A DNA stretch of 12,561 bases from Dehalococcoidales bacterium (lineage in GTDB: Bacteria > Chloroflexota > Dehalococcoidia > Dehalococcoidales > JAQTRN01). This document shows positions 6,092-12,479 of this stretch, in pieces. The stretch covers positions 1-12,561 of the forward strand of contig JAQTRN010000012.1 of the NCBI GenBank assembly GCA_028711795.1, written 5' to 3'. A program made the translations under genes and the position numbers. The notes beneath the pieces were generated by a model. That model was not told where the DNA came from. It saw only the letters and a list, made by a program, of their open reading frames with translations, and searched no databases. The stretch's first letter is position 1; each line of letters begins with the position of its first letter.

Positions 6092-6514
6092 ATGCCAGCC
6101 TATAGCGCCAAGGTAATGGACCACTTTATGAATCCCCGTAATGTCGGGGAGATTGAGAACCCGGATGGTGTGGGCGAGGTCGGCAATCCCGTATGCGGCG
6201 ATATGATGACCTTCTACATCAAGGTACAGGACAACCGCCTGGAAGACGTCAAGTTCAAGACATTCGGCTGCGGGGCCGCCATCGCCGTCTCCAGCATGGT
6301 CAGTGAAATGGCCAAAGGGAAGACGCTGGATGAAGCCGCCAGGATAACGCCCAAACTGGTAGCGGAAGAGCTGGAGGGGCTGCCCAAGCAAAAGTTCCAT
6401 TGTTCGAACCTGGGAGCTCAAGCCCTGAACAAAGCTATCGAGGACTACCGCAGTAAACAGAAAAAAGTAGCGGGAGGGAAGGAAAATGAAAGGCAAAAGA
6501 CGCGAAGAAGGTAG
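6092..6514 (+). CDS. iscU: Fe-S cluster scaffold IscU/NifU N-terminal type
   Basis: Scaffold on which [2Fe-2S] clusters are built from a desulfurase persulfide and iron. The three ligand cysteines are Cys35 (NPVCGDMM), Cys60 (FGCGAAIA) and Cys104 (FHCSNLG), with Asp37 and His103 also conserved. It is a stand-alone 140-residue scaffold, without the ferredoxin and C-terminal domains of full NifU. LPKQK replaces the LPPVK motif that binds the HscA chaperone in E. coli, and no hscA or hscB is nearby. AAAGGAGG (6076-6083) supports the start, two bases after the NifS-like stop. The last 10 codons overlap the next gene, giving a basic tail (QKTRRR) that is probably a by-product of the overlap. Confidence 0.93.
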   Translation: MPAYSAKVMDHFMNPRNVGEIENPDGVGEVGNPVCGDMMTFYIKVQDNRLEDVKFKTFGCGAAIAVSSMVSEMAKGKTLDEAARITPKLVAEELEGLPKQKFHCSNLGAQALNKAIEDYRSKQKKVAGGKENERQKTRRR

Positions 6515-6695
6515 AGAGGAACTCTGGTGTCCCTACTGTGATGAAGGGATAATGGAATCACAACTCCCTTATTGCCAACCATGCCGGGTAACGACCTTCT
6601 ATTGCCCGGAATGCCAGCAACTAGTACCCCGCCAGAAAGAGGTCTGCCCTAATTGCGGCGCCGAAATTCGACCGCCAGTCAGCAAGGAGACATAA
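6486..6695 (+). CDS. Small double zinc-ribbon protein
   Basis: A 69-residue protein with four CxxC knuckles: Cys15/18 (CPYC), Cys30/33 (CQPC), Cys40/43 (CPEC) and Cys54/57 (CPNC), enough for two zinc ribbons or rubredoxin-like metal sites. The N-terminus is strongly charged (KGKRREEGREE). It overlaps the end of iscU by 29 bases in another frame, is preceded by GGGAGGGAAGGAA, and its stop overlaps the start of the DsrE2-like gene (TAATG), so it is embedded in a tightly coupled operon. I do not recognise a specific function. Zinc binding is the default reading; given its neighbours, binding iron, a cluster or a persulfide is possible. Confidence 0.75.
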   Translation: MKGKRREEGREELWCPYCDEGIMESQLPYCQPCRVTTFYCPECQQLVPRQKEVCPNCGAEIRPPVSKET

Positions 6696-7183
6696 TGACG
6701 GCAACGGAGAAAGAAAAACTGACCATCGTCATGTTCAGTGGTGACCTGGACCGGGCTCTGGCCGGATTCATCATCGCTACTACCGCCGCCAGTATGGGAA
6801 TGGAGGTCACTATTTTCTTTACCTTCTGGGGACTGAATATCATCAAGAAGAACGAGGGCAGCATTAAAAGCCCGGGGCTTAAGCAGAAGATGTTTAACCT
6901 CCTCAACCGGGGCGGCTCCAGACGACTGACCATATCGAAGTTCAATATGCTGGGACTGGGTACCCGGATGATGAAAGGACTGATGAAGGAATTGCACGTG
7001 CCATCGCTTGACGAATTCATTACCATGTCCCACGAAATGGGAGTCAAACTGGTCGCCTGCACGACCACCTGCGGCATCATGGGAGTGCCGGATGACTCTT
7101 TCCGCAGCGAGGTGAAGAGCCTGGCCGGAGCCGCCTATTTCCTGGGTGAAGCCCGGGAGTCCAAAGCCACTCTCTTTATCTGA
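6695..7183 (+). CDS. DsrE2-like (DsrE/DsrF/DrsH family) sulfur-transfer protein
   Basis: A 162-residue protein of the DsrE2 branch, small proteins that carry sulfur as cysteine persulfide and pass it to TusA. Typical segments are KLTIVMFSGDLDRALAGFII (8-27), MGMEVTIFFTFWGLN (34-48), LGLGTRMMK (86-94), VPSLDEF (102-108), and ACTTTCGIMGV (121-131) with the expected Cys122 and a second one, Cys126. AGAAYFLGEA (144-153) closes the family pattern. The start at 6695 is chosen over the longer reading from 6653 because AAGGAG (6684-6689) precedes it and the family N-terminus begins there. It lies directly upstream of tusA, a common pairing. Sulfur oxidation, thiouridine or Fe-S roles are all possible; no dsr or hdr genes are in the window. 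Confidence 0.87.
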   Translation: MTATEKEKLTIVMFSGDLDRALAGFIIATTAASMGMEVTIFFTFWGLNIIKKNEGSIKSPGLKQKMFNLLNRGGSRRLTISKFNMLGLGTRMMKGLMKELHVPSLDEFITMSHEMGVKLVACTTTCGIMGVPDDSFRSEVKSLAGAAYFLGEARESKATLFI

Positions 7184-7214
7184 TATCACCCACTTCAGTC
7201 AAAAGGAGGCTAAG

Positions 7215-7445
7215 ATGAAAGCGGACCAGACTCTGGACTGCGTCGGTCTGTATTGCCCCATGCCGATCGTGAAGACCGCCGAAAAAATCAAGAAGCTAAA
7301 AGAGGGTGAAGTCCTGGAAGTAATCGCCGACGATAAGGGGATAACCAAAGATATGCCCGCCTGGTGCGCCGCCACGGGGCACGAATACCTCGGGTCTGAA
7401 CAGGCCGGCAAAGAAATCCGGGTGTACATCAAGAAGACACATTAA
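7215..7445 (+). CDS. tusA: TusA/SirA-family sulfur carrier
   Basis: A 76-residue sulfur carrier that accepts persulfide sulfur from a desulfurase or DsrE2 and hands it on. The hallmark CPMP (14-17) within LDCVGLYCPMPIVKT gives Cys14 as the carrier residue; the following helix (AEKIKKLKEGEVLEVIADD) and the DMPAWCAATGHE segment fit the family. Cys9 and Cys51 are additional. The start at 7215 follows AAAGGAGG (7203-7209 area), and an in-frame longer reading from 7146 would overlap the DsrE2-like gene without a ribosome site. It ends the second operon, 31 bases after the DsrE2-like stop. The genes beyond are on the opposite strand. Confidence 0.92.
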   Translation: MKADQTLDCVGLYCPMPIVKTAEKIKKLKEGEVLEVIADDKGITKDMPAWCAATGHEYLGSEQAGKEIRVYIKKTH

Positions 7446-7483
7446 AAGCCTCGCCGACAATTAGCCGGTCAGGATTCCCTTGC

Positions 7484-7496
7484 CAGGTTATACCTG
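7484..7496. terminator. Small hairpin between the convergent tusA and YHS genes
   Basis: CAGGT-TAT-ACCTG is a perfect 5-base-arm hairpin in the 60-base gap between two converging genes. It has no adjoining T-run on the plus strand, so it is at best a weak terminator or a simple symmetric element. Confidence 0.2.
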
Positions 7497-7505
7497 ATGA
7501 TATGT

Positions 7506-7661
7506 CTATTTCTTTTCTTTAGGCAGATACTTCTCGGGGTCTTTATCGAAAGCCCTCTTGCAACCCACCGCACAGAAATAGTACTTCTTCCCCTTGTACT
7601 CTGAGGTCGCGATTGCCTGGTTTTCCTTGACTTCCATCTTGCAGACCGGATCCATAGCCAT
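7506..7661 (-). CDS. YHS-domain small metal-binding protein
   Basis: A 51-residue protein, MAMDPVCKMEV at the start and ending YLPKEKK. It has the full YHS pattern: DPVCKM (4-9), YKGKKYYFC (22-30), Cys34, and FDKDPEKY (38-45). YHS domains are often found in or next to copper and heavy-metal ATPases and are thought to bind the metal through the paired cysteines. It starts 15 bases after the copA stop, with AGGAGGTG (7667-7674) as ribosome site, so it is the last gene of the copper operon and probably a copper-binding partner or chaperone of CopA. An in-frame second ATG two codons on (7655) is a possible alternative start. It is easily missed because of its small size. Confidence 0.85.
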   Translation of the reverse strand: MAMDPVCKMEVKENQAIATSEYKGKKYYFCAVGCKRAFDKDPEKYLPKEKK

Positions 7662-7676
7662 GATTACACCTCCTGA

Positions 7677-10163
7677 TCAACTGCCAATTTTGGCCGGCCG
7701 AAATCTTCTTAAGCGTAACGAATTGAGCACTACCGTAAGCGAACTGGCCGCCATGGCCACCGCCGCCAGAATCGGATTCAGGAACCCGTAGTCCCCCAGA
7801 ATAAAACGGGCCCCGGCCGGAACGCCACTCTTCCCAAAGAAAAGAAATAGCACACCGGCGGCCACCGGTATGAGCACTGTATTATAGGCGAAAGCCCAGA
7901 AAAGGTTCTGCCGGATTGTCCTGATAGTACGGCGACTCAGCGATATCGCCGTCACAATGCCACTCAGATCACCGCTGATGAGAACAATATCTCCGGTCTC
8001 CACGGCGATATCTGTGCCGGTTCCGATAGCGATACCCACATCCGCCTGGGCCAGGGCCGGCGCATCATTGATGCCGTCCCCGACCATAGCCACCACCTTA
8101 CCTTCCGCCTGTAACTTCTTGACTTCCTGTGCCTTATAGTCAGGTAAGACCTCCGCCAGGATACGGTCGATACCGATCTCATGCGCTATCGCCTCGGCGG
8201 TACGCCGGTTATCACCGGTAATCATCACCGGTTCGATACCCATTCTCTTCAGTTCCTTAACGACCTCTTTAGCACCGGGCTTGACGGTATCGGCCAGAGC
8301 GATAATACCCATTACCTGGCTATCCGCACCCAGGAACATCACTGTCTTGCCCTCTTCCCAGAGTCGATTGGCCTGCTTCTCCAATCCATTCAAAGACAGC
8401 CCCCGGTCTTTCATCAGCCTCAGATTACCCAGCAGGACTTCCCGTTCTTTTATCGATACTGCCACCCCGTATCCCGGAATAGCGTTGAAGTCCCGGGCCG
8501 GAGACAACTCCAGTTTCTTTTCGGAAGCCGCTTTGAGAATAGCCTCACCCAGGGGGTGTTCCGAGCCATACTCCGCCGAGGCGGCTAACTGGAGGACTTC
8601 TTCTTGAGACAACGGTGGTACCGCCACAATATCAGTCACCTTCGGCTCTCCACGGGTCAGGGTTCCGGTCTTATCCAGCAATACCGTAGTCACCTGGTGC
8701 GCCCGCTCCAGCGATTCAGCACTGCGGATAAGGACGCCGTTCTCCGCTCCCTTACCGGTGCCAACCATAATCGCCGTTGGGGTTGCTAGGCCGAGGGCAC
8801 AGGGACAAGCGATAATGAGTACGGCGACGAAATTGAGGAAGGCAAAAGTGAGCGACGGCGACGGACCAAGGAAATACCAGACAACAAAAGTGACAGTAGC
8901 GATACCAATCACTATCGGGACAAAGTAGCTGGCGATGATATCGGCTAAACGCTGAATAGGCGCCTTACTTCCCTGGGCTTCTTCAACCAGGCGGATAATC
9001 TGGGCCAGAGTGGTATCTTTACCCACCTTGGTCGCCTTAAACTTAAAGCTACCAGTCTTATTGATAGTAGCGCCAACCACCTCATCACCGGTCTTCTTCT
9101 CCACCGGAATGCTCTCGCCGGTAATCATGGACTCATCGATACTGGAGTACCCCTCAGCTACCACCCCATCCACGGGGACCCGCTCTCCCGGCCGCACGAG
9201 AATCAGGTCACCTACCTGGACATCATCAACCGGGACAGCCACTTCCTGGCCATCACGGATAACGAGAGCCGTCCTAGGTTGTATCCCAATGAGCTTCTTG
9301 ATAGCATCGGAAGTCTGCCCCCTGGCCCTGGCTTCCAGGAACCGTCCCAGGAGGATCAGGGCGATAATCATGGCTGATGTATCAAAATACAGTTCCACCA
9401 TGATACCGGCGCCAGCGAACAGTGCGGGGAAAAGAAGCGCCACCACACTGTATAAGTAAGCGGCCGAAGTGCCCACCGCGATCAGGGTATTCATGTCAGC
9501 TGTCCGGTGCTTCAAGGCCCCCCATGCCCCACGGTAGAACCGCCAGCCCGCCCAGAACTGCACCGGGGTCGCCAGCGCCCAGAGCAAATAAGGCTTCCCC
9601 ACGAAAGATGGAGCCAACATCAGCACCATGATAGCGCCCGCCAGTACGGCGGCCACGATAAAGCGGTCCCTCAGGATTTTTGTCTCCCGCCGCGCCGCGA
9701 TACCAACATCCTCCAGGGTCTGCGCTTCAGGACCGAGCTCGTAACCGGCTTCAGCCACCGCTCGTTTCAGATCAGCAAAGCCCACTCCGGCCACATACTC
9801 CACGGTGGCTTTCTCCGACGCCAGATTGACATTGGCCAATACCACCCCCGGCACACCGGCCAGAGCCTGCTCAACACGGGCAACACAGGAAGCACAGGTC
9901 ATGCCACTTATCGGAAAAATGGATTTCCTGGTGGCGGTGCCGTAGCCCAGATCGGAGATGGTTTTCTTGATGGTCGCCAGTCCCGTCTGAGACGGGTCAT
10001 ATTCGATGTAAGCCTTCTCCGAAGCGAGGTTGACGAAAGCCTTCTCGACGCCGGGAGTGTCCTGCAATCCTTTTTCGATAGTGACAGCGCAACTGGTACA
10101 GGTCATACCGGTAACCTGGATTTCCGTCTTCTGCAACTTCCTGGAGTCTACTTTCTCAGTCAT
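7677..10163 (-). CDS. copA: Cu(I)-exporting P1B-type ATPase CopA
   Basis: An 828-residue copper efflux pump of the cytoplasmic membrane, driven by ATP. Two N-terminal heavy-metal domains carry GMTCTSC (Cys22, Cys25) and GMTCASC (Cys90, Cys93). The transport core shows TGES (348-351) in the actuator, CPC (453-455) in the sixth helix, phosphorylation DKTGT (Asp497), the SEHP nucleotide motif (His536-Pro537) and GDGINDAP (695-702). Helix 7 has AYN (Tyr760, Asn761) and helix 8 has MAASS (Met804, Ser807), the Cu(I) signature. The ATG at 10163 is preferred because GAGAGGA lies about 8 bases upstream. An ATG 7 codons earlier (10184) overlaps the stop of the upstream CDF gene as ATGA, but its Shine-Dalgarno is too close. 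It sits between the broken CDF gene and the YHS gene in one operon. Confidence 0.95.
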   Translation of the reverse strand: MTEKVDSRKLQKTEIQVTGMTCTSCAVTIEKGLQDTPGVEKAFVNLASEKAYIEYDPSQTGLATIKKTISDLGYGTATRKSIFPISGMTCASCVARVEQALAGVPGVVLANVNLASEKATVEYVAGVGFADLKRAVAEAGYELGPEAQTLEDVGIAARRETKILRDRFIVAAVLAGAIMVLMLAPSFVGKPYLLWALATPVQFWAGWRFYRGAWGALKHRTADMNTLIAVGTSAAYLYSVVALLFPALFAGAGIMVELYFDTSAMIIALILLGRFLEARARGQTSDAIKKLIGIQPRTALVIRDGQEVAVPVDDVQVGDLILVRPGERVPVDGVVAEGYSSIDESMITGESIPVEKKTGDEVVGATINKTGSFKFKATKVGKDTTLAQIIRLVEEAQGSKAPIQRLADIIASYFVPIVIGIATVTFVVWYFLGPSPSLTFAFLNFVAVLIIACPCALGLATPTAIMVGTGKGAENGVLIRSAESLERAHQVTTVLLDKTGTLTRGEPKVTDIVAVPPLSQEEVLQLAASAEYGSEHPLGEAILKAASEKKLELSPARDFNAIPGYGVAVSIKEREVLLGNLRLMKDRGLSLNGLEKQANRLWEEGKTVMFLGADSQVMGIIALADTVKPGAKEVVKELKRMGIEPVMITGDNRRTAEAIAHEIGIDRILAEVLPDYKAQEVKKLQAEGKVVAMVGDGINDAPALAQADVGIAIGTGTDIAVETGDIVLISGDLSGIVTAISLSRRTIRTIRQNLFWAFAYNTVLIPVAAGVLFLFFGKSGVPAGARFILGDYGFLNPILAAVAMAASSLTVVLNSLRLRRFRPAKIGS

Positions 10164-10180
10164 TTGTCTATCCTCTCGGG

Positions 10181-11127
10181 TCATTCCACCTGGTCAGATT
10201 TCTCTTCCGGACGGCTCATCTGGCAGACCAGTCCACCGGGACAACTCTCACACCGCTCACATTCGACCTGGAGAGTGGTATGTGTTATGTTAAACTGTCT
10301 GGCCAAGCGCTGCCTTACAACTTCCATAATCTCAGCACTATGGCTCACCATCTGGTCAGCGATAATCAAATGCGCGCTAAAGGCATAAATACCGGAGGTG
10401 ATTGTCCAGATATGTATATCGTGTAAATCCCCGATACCCGGAATACTCCTGATCGCCTCTATCACACTGTCCACCTTAATATGCTCCGGCACGGCTTCAG
10501 AAGTATATTGGCCGACTGTCGCACAAGCCACACTGCCCCCCATAAAATGATGCCCCCGATAACGATCGCCATAATCGGATCGACGATATCCCAGCCAGTA
10601 AACATAATAATCACGCCGGCGGCCACCACTCCTACCGAAGAGATAGTATCTCCCAGAATATGCCAGAAAGCCCCCTTGATATTCAGGTTCTCTTTCTACA
10701 CTTTTCTCAGTAGCAGGACACCGGCGATGTTAGCCACCAGGCCAATAGACGCCACCACCAGCATCAATGGGGTGCGCACCGGCACCGGAGACGCCAACCG
10801 CTGGACGGCCTCGTAGAAAACGTAAACCGAGACCAATGCCAGGATAGCGCCGTTGGCCAGAGCCGCCATGATTTCGGCACGGTGGTAGCCATAGGTCCGG
10901 TTTGTGGTAGCCGGCCTCCGCGCCAGCCTGATGGCAAACAAGCTCAAACCCAGTGCTAGGGCATCGACCAGCATATGCCCGGCATCACCAACCAGAGCCA
11001 GACTGTCGCTCAGAAAGCCGCCGATTACTTCCGCTACCATGACCGTCAGAACGATGGCCAGCGTAACCCACAGCCGGCGACTACCTTCTGAGGTTATATT
11101 ATGAGCTTCAGCGTGCTGAGCGTTCAT
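10181..11127 (-). pseudogene. Cation diffusion facilitator (CzcD/ZitB type), interrupted by a stop and a frameshift
   Basis: A zinc/cadmium/cobalt proton antiporter gene of about 314 codons, now in three pieces. The first 143 codons (from 11127) contain TM1-TM3 with the metal site His51-x3-Asp55 (AGHMLVDAL). An in-frame TAG follows at 10696-10698, where homologs read through to KENLN. The frame then continues with TM5 metal motif HILGD and the segment DIVDPIMAIVIGG up to SANILL. Near 10497-10505 one base appears to be missing, and the reading resumes in another frame with EAVPEHIKVD, HIWTITSG and a C-terminus with CERCESCPGGLVC. Two lesions make a functional protein unlikely, unless they are sequencing errors or the gene decayed recently. 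Otherwise conservation is good. Its final stop overlaps an upstream copA ATG. Start ATG 11127 has no strong ribosome site. Confidence 0.8.
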
Positions 11128-11131
11128 GTTC

Positions 11132-11148
11132 TGATTCTACCAGAATCA
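11132..11148. promoter_or_regulatory. Perfect 7-bp inverted repeat just upstream of the CDF start
   Basis: TGATTCT-ACC-AGAATCA: perfect 7-base arms with a 3-base centre, beginning 5 bases upstream of the CDF start codon (minus strand). It could be a metal-regulator operator, or in the minus-strand mRNA a small hairpin over the ribosome-binding region. No regulator gene for it is in the window. Confidence 0.4.
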
Positions 11149-11196
11149 TCCTTTACAGTATTATCCACCCCAAAGCCCAGGGGATCTATATAGTCC

Positions 11197-11225
11197 ATGT
11201 TATCCCACTTATCAGTAGCTATCAA
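11197..11225 (-). promoter_or_regulatory. Candidate minus-strand promoter of the CDF/copA/YHS cluster
   Basis: On the minus strand TTGATA (11225-11220), a 17-base spacer and TAACAT (11202-11197) form a reasonable sigma-70-type pair about 70 bases upstream of the CDF start. Imperfect tandem copies of a 10-11 base unit (11210-11230) overlap its -35 box. Confidence 0.3.
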
Positions 11226-11230
11226 GTAGC
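11210..11230. repeat. Two tandem copies of a 10-11 base unit at the candidate -35
   Basis: TATCAGTAGC (11210-11219) is followed directly by TATCAAGTAGC (11220-11230), differing by one inserted base. They overlap the candidate -35 of the metal cluster and could be half-sites of a regulator. With only two copies, chance is possible. Confidence 0.3.
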
Positions 11231-11407
11231 ATGATGAACTGAAGACGGAGATTGGAAGGTAAAGAAAGCCGTGGTGATAGACCAGGCACTGGATACTATA
11301 TGGCAAATGGTAAACATTTCAGGATGGACTCAAATAAAACTGACGAAGGGTCGGCCACTTTAACTATATGTCGGGCACAGCCTCGGAATAAAAGTCCCAG
11401 CTGCATA

Positions 11408-11436
11408 TTCCAAATCTACAACATTTGCGCTATAAT
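11408..11436 (+). promoter_or_regulatory. Candidate promoter of the membrane protein gene
   Basis: A perfect -10 box TATAAT at 11431-11436 with a poor -35 (TTCCAA, 11408-11413) at 17 bases. It is 65 bases before the start codon at 11501, which fits a leader with its own ribosome site. Confidence 0.35.
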
Positions 11437-11500
11437 ACTCGGTCAGCATGAATATCGGCCGTAGATAAGATAGCTGGTAGGAGGATAAAAAGGAACAGCA

Positions 11501-12466
11501 ATGAACAAATCTATCCCCGTCATCGGATTCGTAATCCTGAGTATCCTGGTCCTGGCTGCTTTCGGGATGATGACTTACCAAGCGTGGTTGTCGACTCCTG
11601 TAAGCGGCATTATTCTGACATTGGTCTTACTGGGTCTTGTGTTTGAGGTAGTACGAGAGGGTAGAGACCTGCCCAAGGTGAAAATAAGCGGCTTCTTTAC
11701 TCGGAAGAACCTCTTGAATGCCCTCGCCGTTGTCATCGGTGCGTTAATCTCATACACGCTTAGCATACAGTTAAAGCTCGGTCCCGTAGTTGCCGCTGGT
11801 CTGGTGGAAATCGTCGTAGCGATTGTTCTCCCCGACTACGCTGTGCCGGTTGCCTGCGGGGCGTTTGCTGGCATGGCCTCGCAAGGATTTATGCCTCATT
11901 ATGGAATTATGGCCGTAACTGGCATCATAGCCGGTATCATCTTCATGTTAGCCACCGGTGTCTTCGACGGTTTCGGTGGTAAGCTGGGGGCTATGGGTGC
12001 TGCCGGTTGTTTTATTACCGGCATATGCTTTGGATCCGAGCTTGGCAGTGGCAAAATACCCGGGTGGGATGTGGGCTGGCTTATCCTCGTGTATGCTGTC
12101 ATTGCCGCGGTAGCCGCTTACTGTATCAATGTTTATCTCAAACGGGGAGCGGTAATGGCTTCGGGTATAGTGGGCGTGGTGGGCGCGCTGGTGCTGCCGG
12201 CCATACACCCGGAAATCGGTTCCACACTAGCGATCGTATTCATTTGTGCCTCATTCGCCGGGATGTCCAGTGCCAAGCGTTTCTCTAGCGTTTGGCCTAT
12301 GATTATCGCAGGACTGGTAGTCGGTATAGCGTTCATGTACGCCATGCCGATTCTCGGCGGTTTAGGTGGTAAGCTGGGAACAATAGCGTTTGGCTCAGTG
12401 ATGGCTACCAGGGGATACCTGGATTTGTTCGCCAGCTCGAAGAAGTCTGAAAAGCTACCGGCTTAG
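11501..12466 (+). CDS. Polytopic membrane protein of unknown function with internal duplication
   Basis: A 321-residue inner-membrane protein; I do not recognise its family. Two N-terminal hydrophobic helices (about 5-24 and 33-51) are followed by a charged cytoplasmic-looking stretch (VREGRDLPKVK, FFTRKN), then two related halves. The first half (about 94-174) and the second (about 216-305) share the order: (V)xA(S)G-hydrophobic helix-VLP, FAGM, a long helix ending in MY or ML, then GGKLG followed by a glycine/alanine-rich helix. So it is a tandem duplication of a roughly 3-helix unit, common in small transporters and channels. The C-terminus is short and basic (SSKKSEKLPA). AAAGGA about 6 bases upstream supports the start. 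No neighbouring gene on its strand suggests a substrate. A hairpin overlaps its stop codon. Confidence 0.75.
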   Translation: MNKSIPVIGFVILSILVLAAFGMMTYQAWLSTPVSGIILTLVLLGLVFEVVREGRDLPKVKISGFFTRKNLLNALAVVIGALISYTLSIQLKLGPVVAAGLVEIVVAIVLPDYAVPVACGAFAGMASQGFMPHYGIMAVTGIIAGIIFMLATGVFDGFGGKLGAMGAAGCFITGICFGSELGSGKIPGWDVGWLILVYAVIAAVAAYCINVYLKRGAVMASGIVGVVGALVLPAIHPEIGSTLAIVFICASFAGMSSAKRFSSVWPMIIAGLVVGIAFMYAMPILGGLGGKLGTIAFGSVMATRGYLDLFASSKKSEKLPA

Positions 12467-12479
12467 TTTGTCGGTAGCT
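12453..12479 (+). terminator. Hairpin overlapping the stop codon of the membrane protein gene
   Basis: AGCTACCG (12453-12460) and CGGTAGCT (12472-12479) are perfect 8-base arms with an 11-base loop containing the TAG stop. There is no T-run after it, so it is not a standard intrinsic terminator; it may stabilise the 3' end or assist factor-dependent termination. The rest to 12561 shows no gene. A TTGACA at 12534 lacks a -10 within the window. Confidence 0.35.

Larger units (their letters stand above)
11128..11500. other. Divergent intergenic region, 373 bases
   Basis: No convincing gene. It lies between the start of the minus-strand CDF/copA cluster and the plus-strand membrane protein. It holds the inverted repeat at 11132-11148, a candidate minus promoter with tandem repeats, and a candidate plus promoter with a perfect TATAAT near 11431. 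The middle part (about 11235-11400) shows nothing I can interpret. A 70-codon open frame there from a TTG at 11252 has no ribosome site or recognisable motif. Confidence 0.5.

Noticed and set aside
6653..6694. Longer in-frame start of the DsrE2-like gene
   Set aside because: It lies inside the zinc-ribbon gene and lacks the family pattern; AAGGAG directly precedes the start at 6695.
7146..7214. Longer in-frame start of TusA
   Set aside because: It overlaps the end of the DsrE2-like gene; AAAGGAGG before 7215 and the family length favour the shorter form.
10164..10184. CopA start at 10184, overlapping the CDF stop as ATGA
   Set aside because: Coupling by ATGA is possible, but the Shine-Dalgarno there is about one base from the ATG, whereas GAGAGGA is properly spaced before 10163. 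Kept as an alternative.
10696..10698. TAG in the CDF gene as a recoded amber codon (pyrrolysine or read-through)
   Set aside because: A second lesion, the frameshift near 10500, exists in the same gene, which points to decay or sequence error. Nothing near the TAG suggests recoding, and no pyl gene is present.
11252..11464. 70-codon open frame in the divergent intergenic region
   Set aside because: TTG start, no ribosome site, no recognisable motif, and it runs through the candidate promoter of the next gene.
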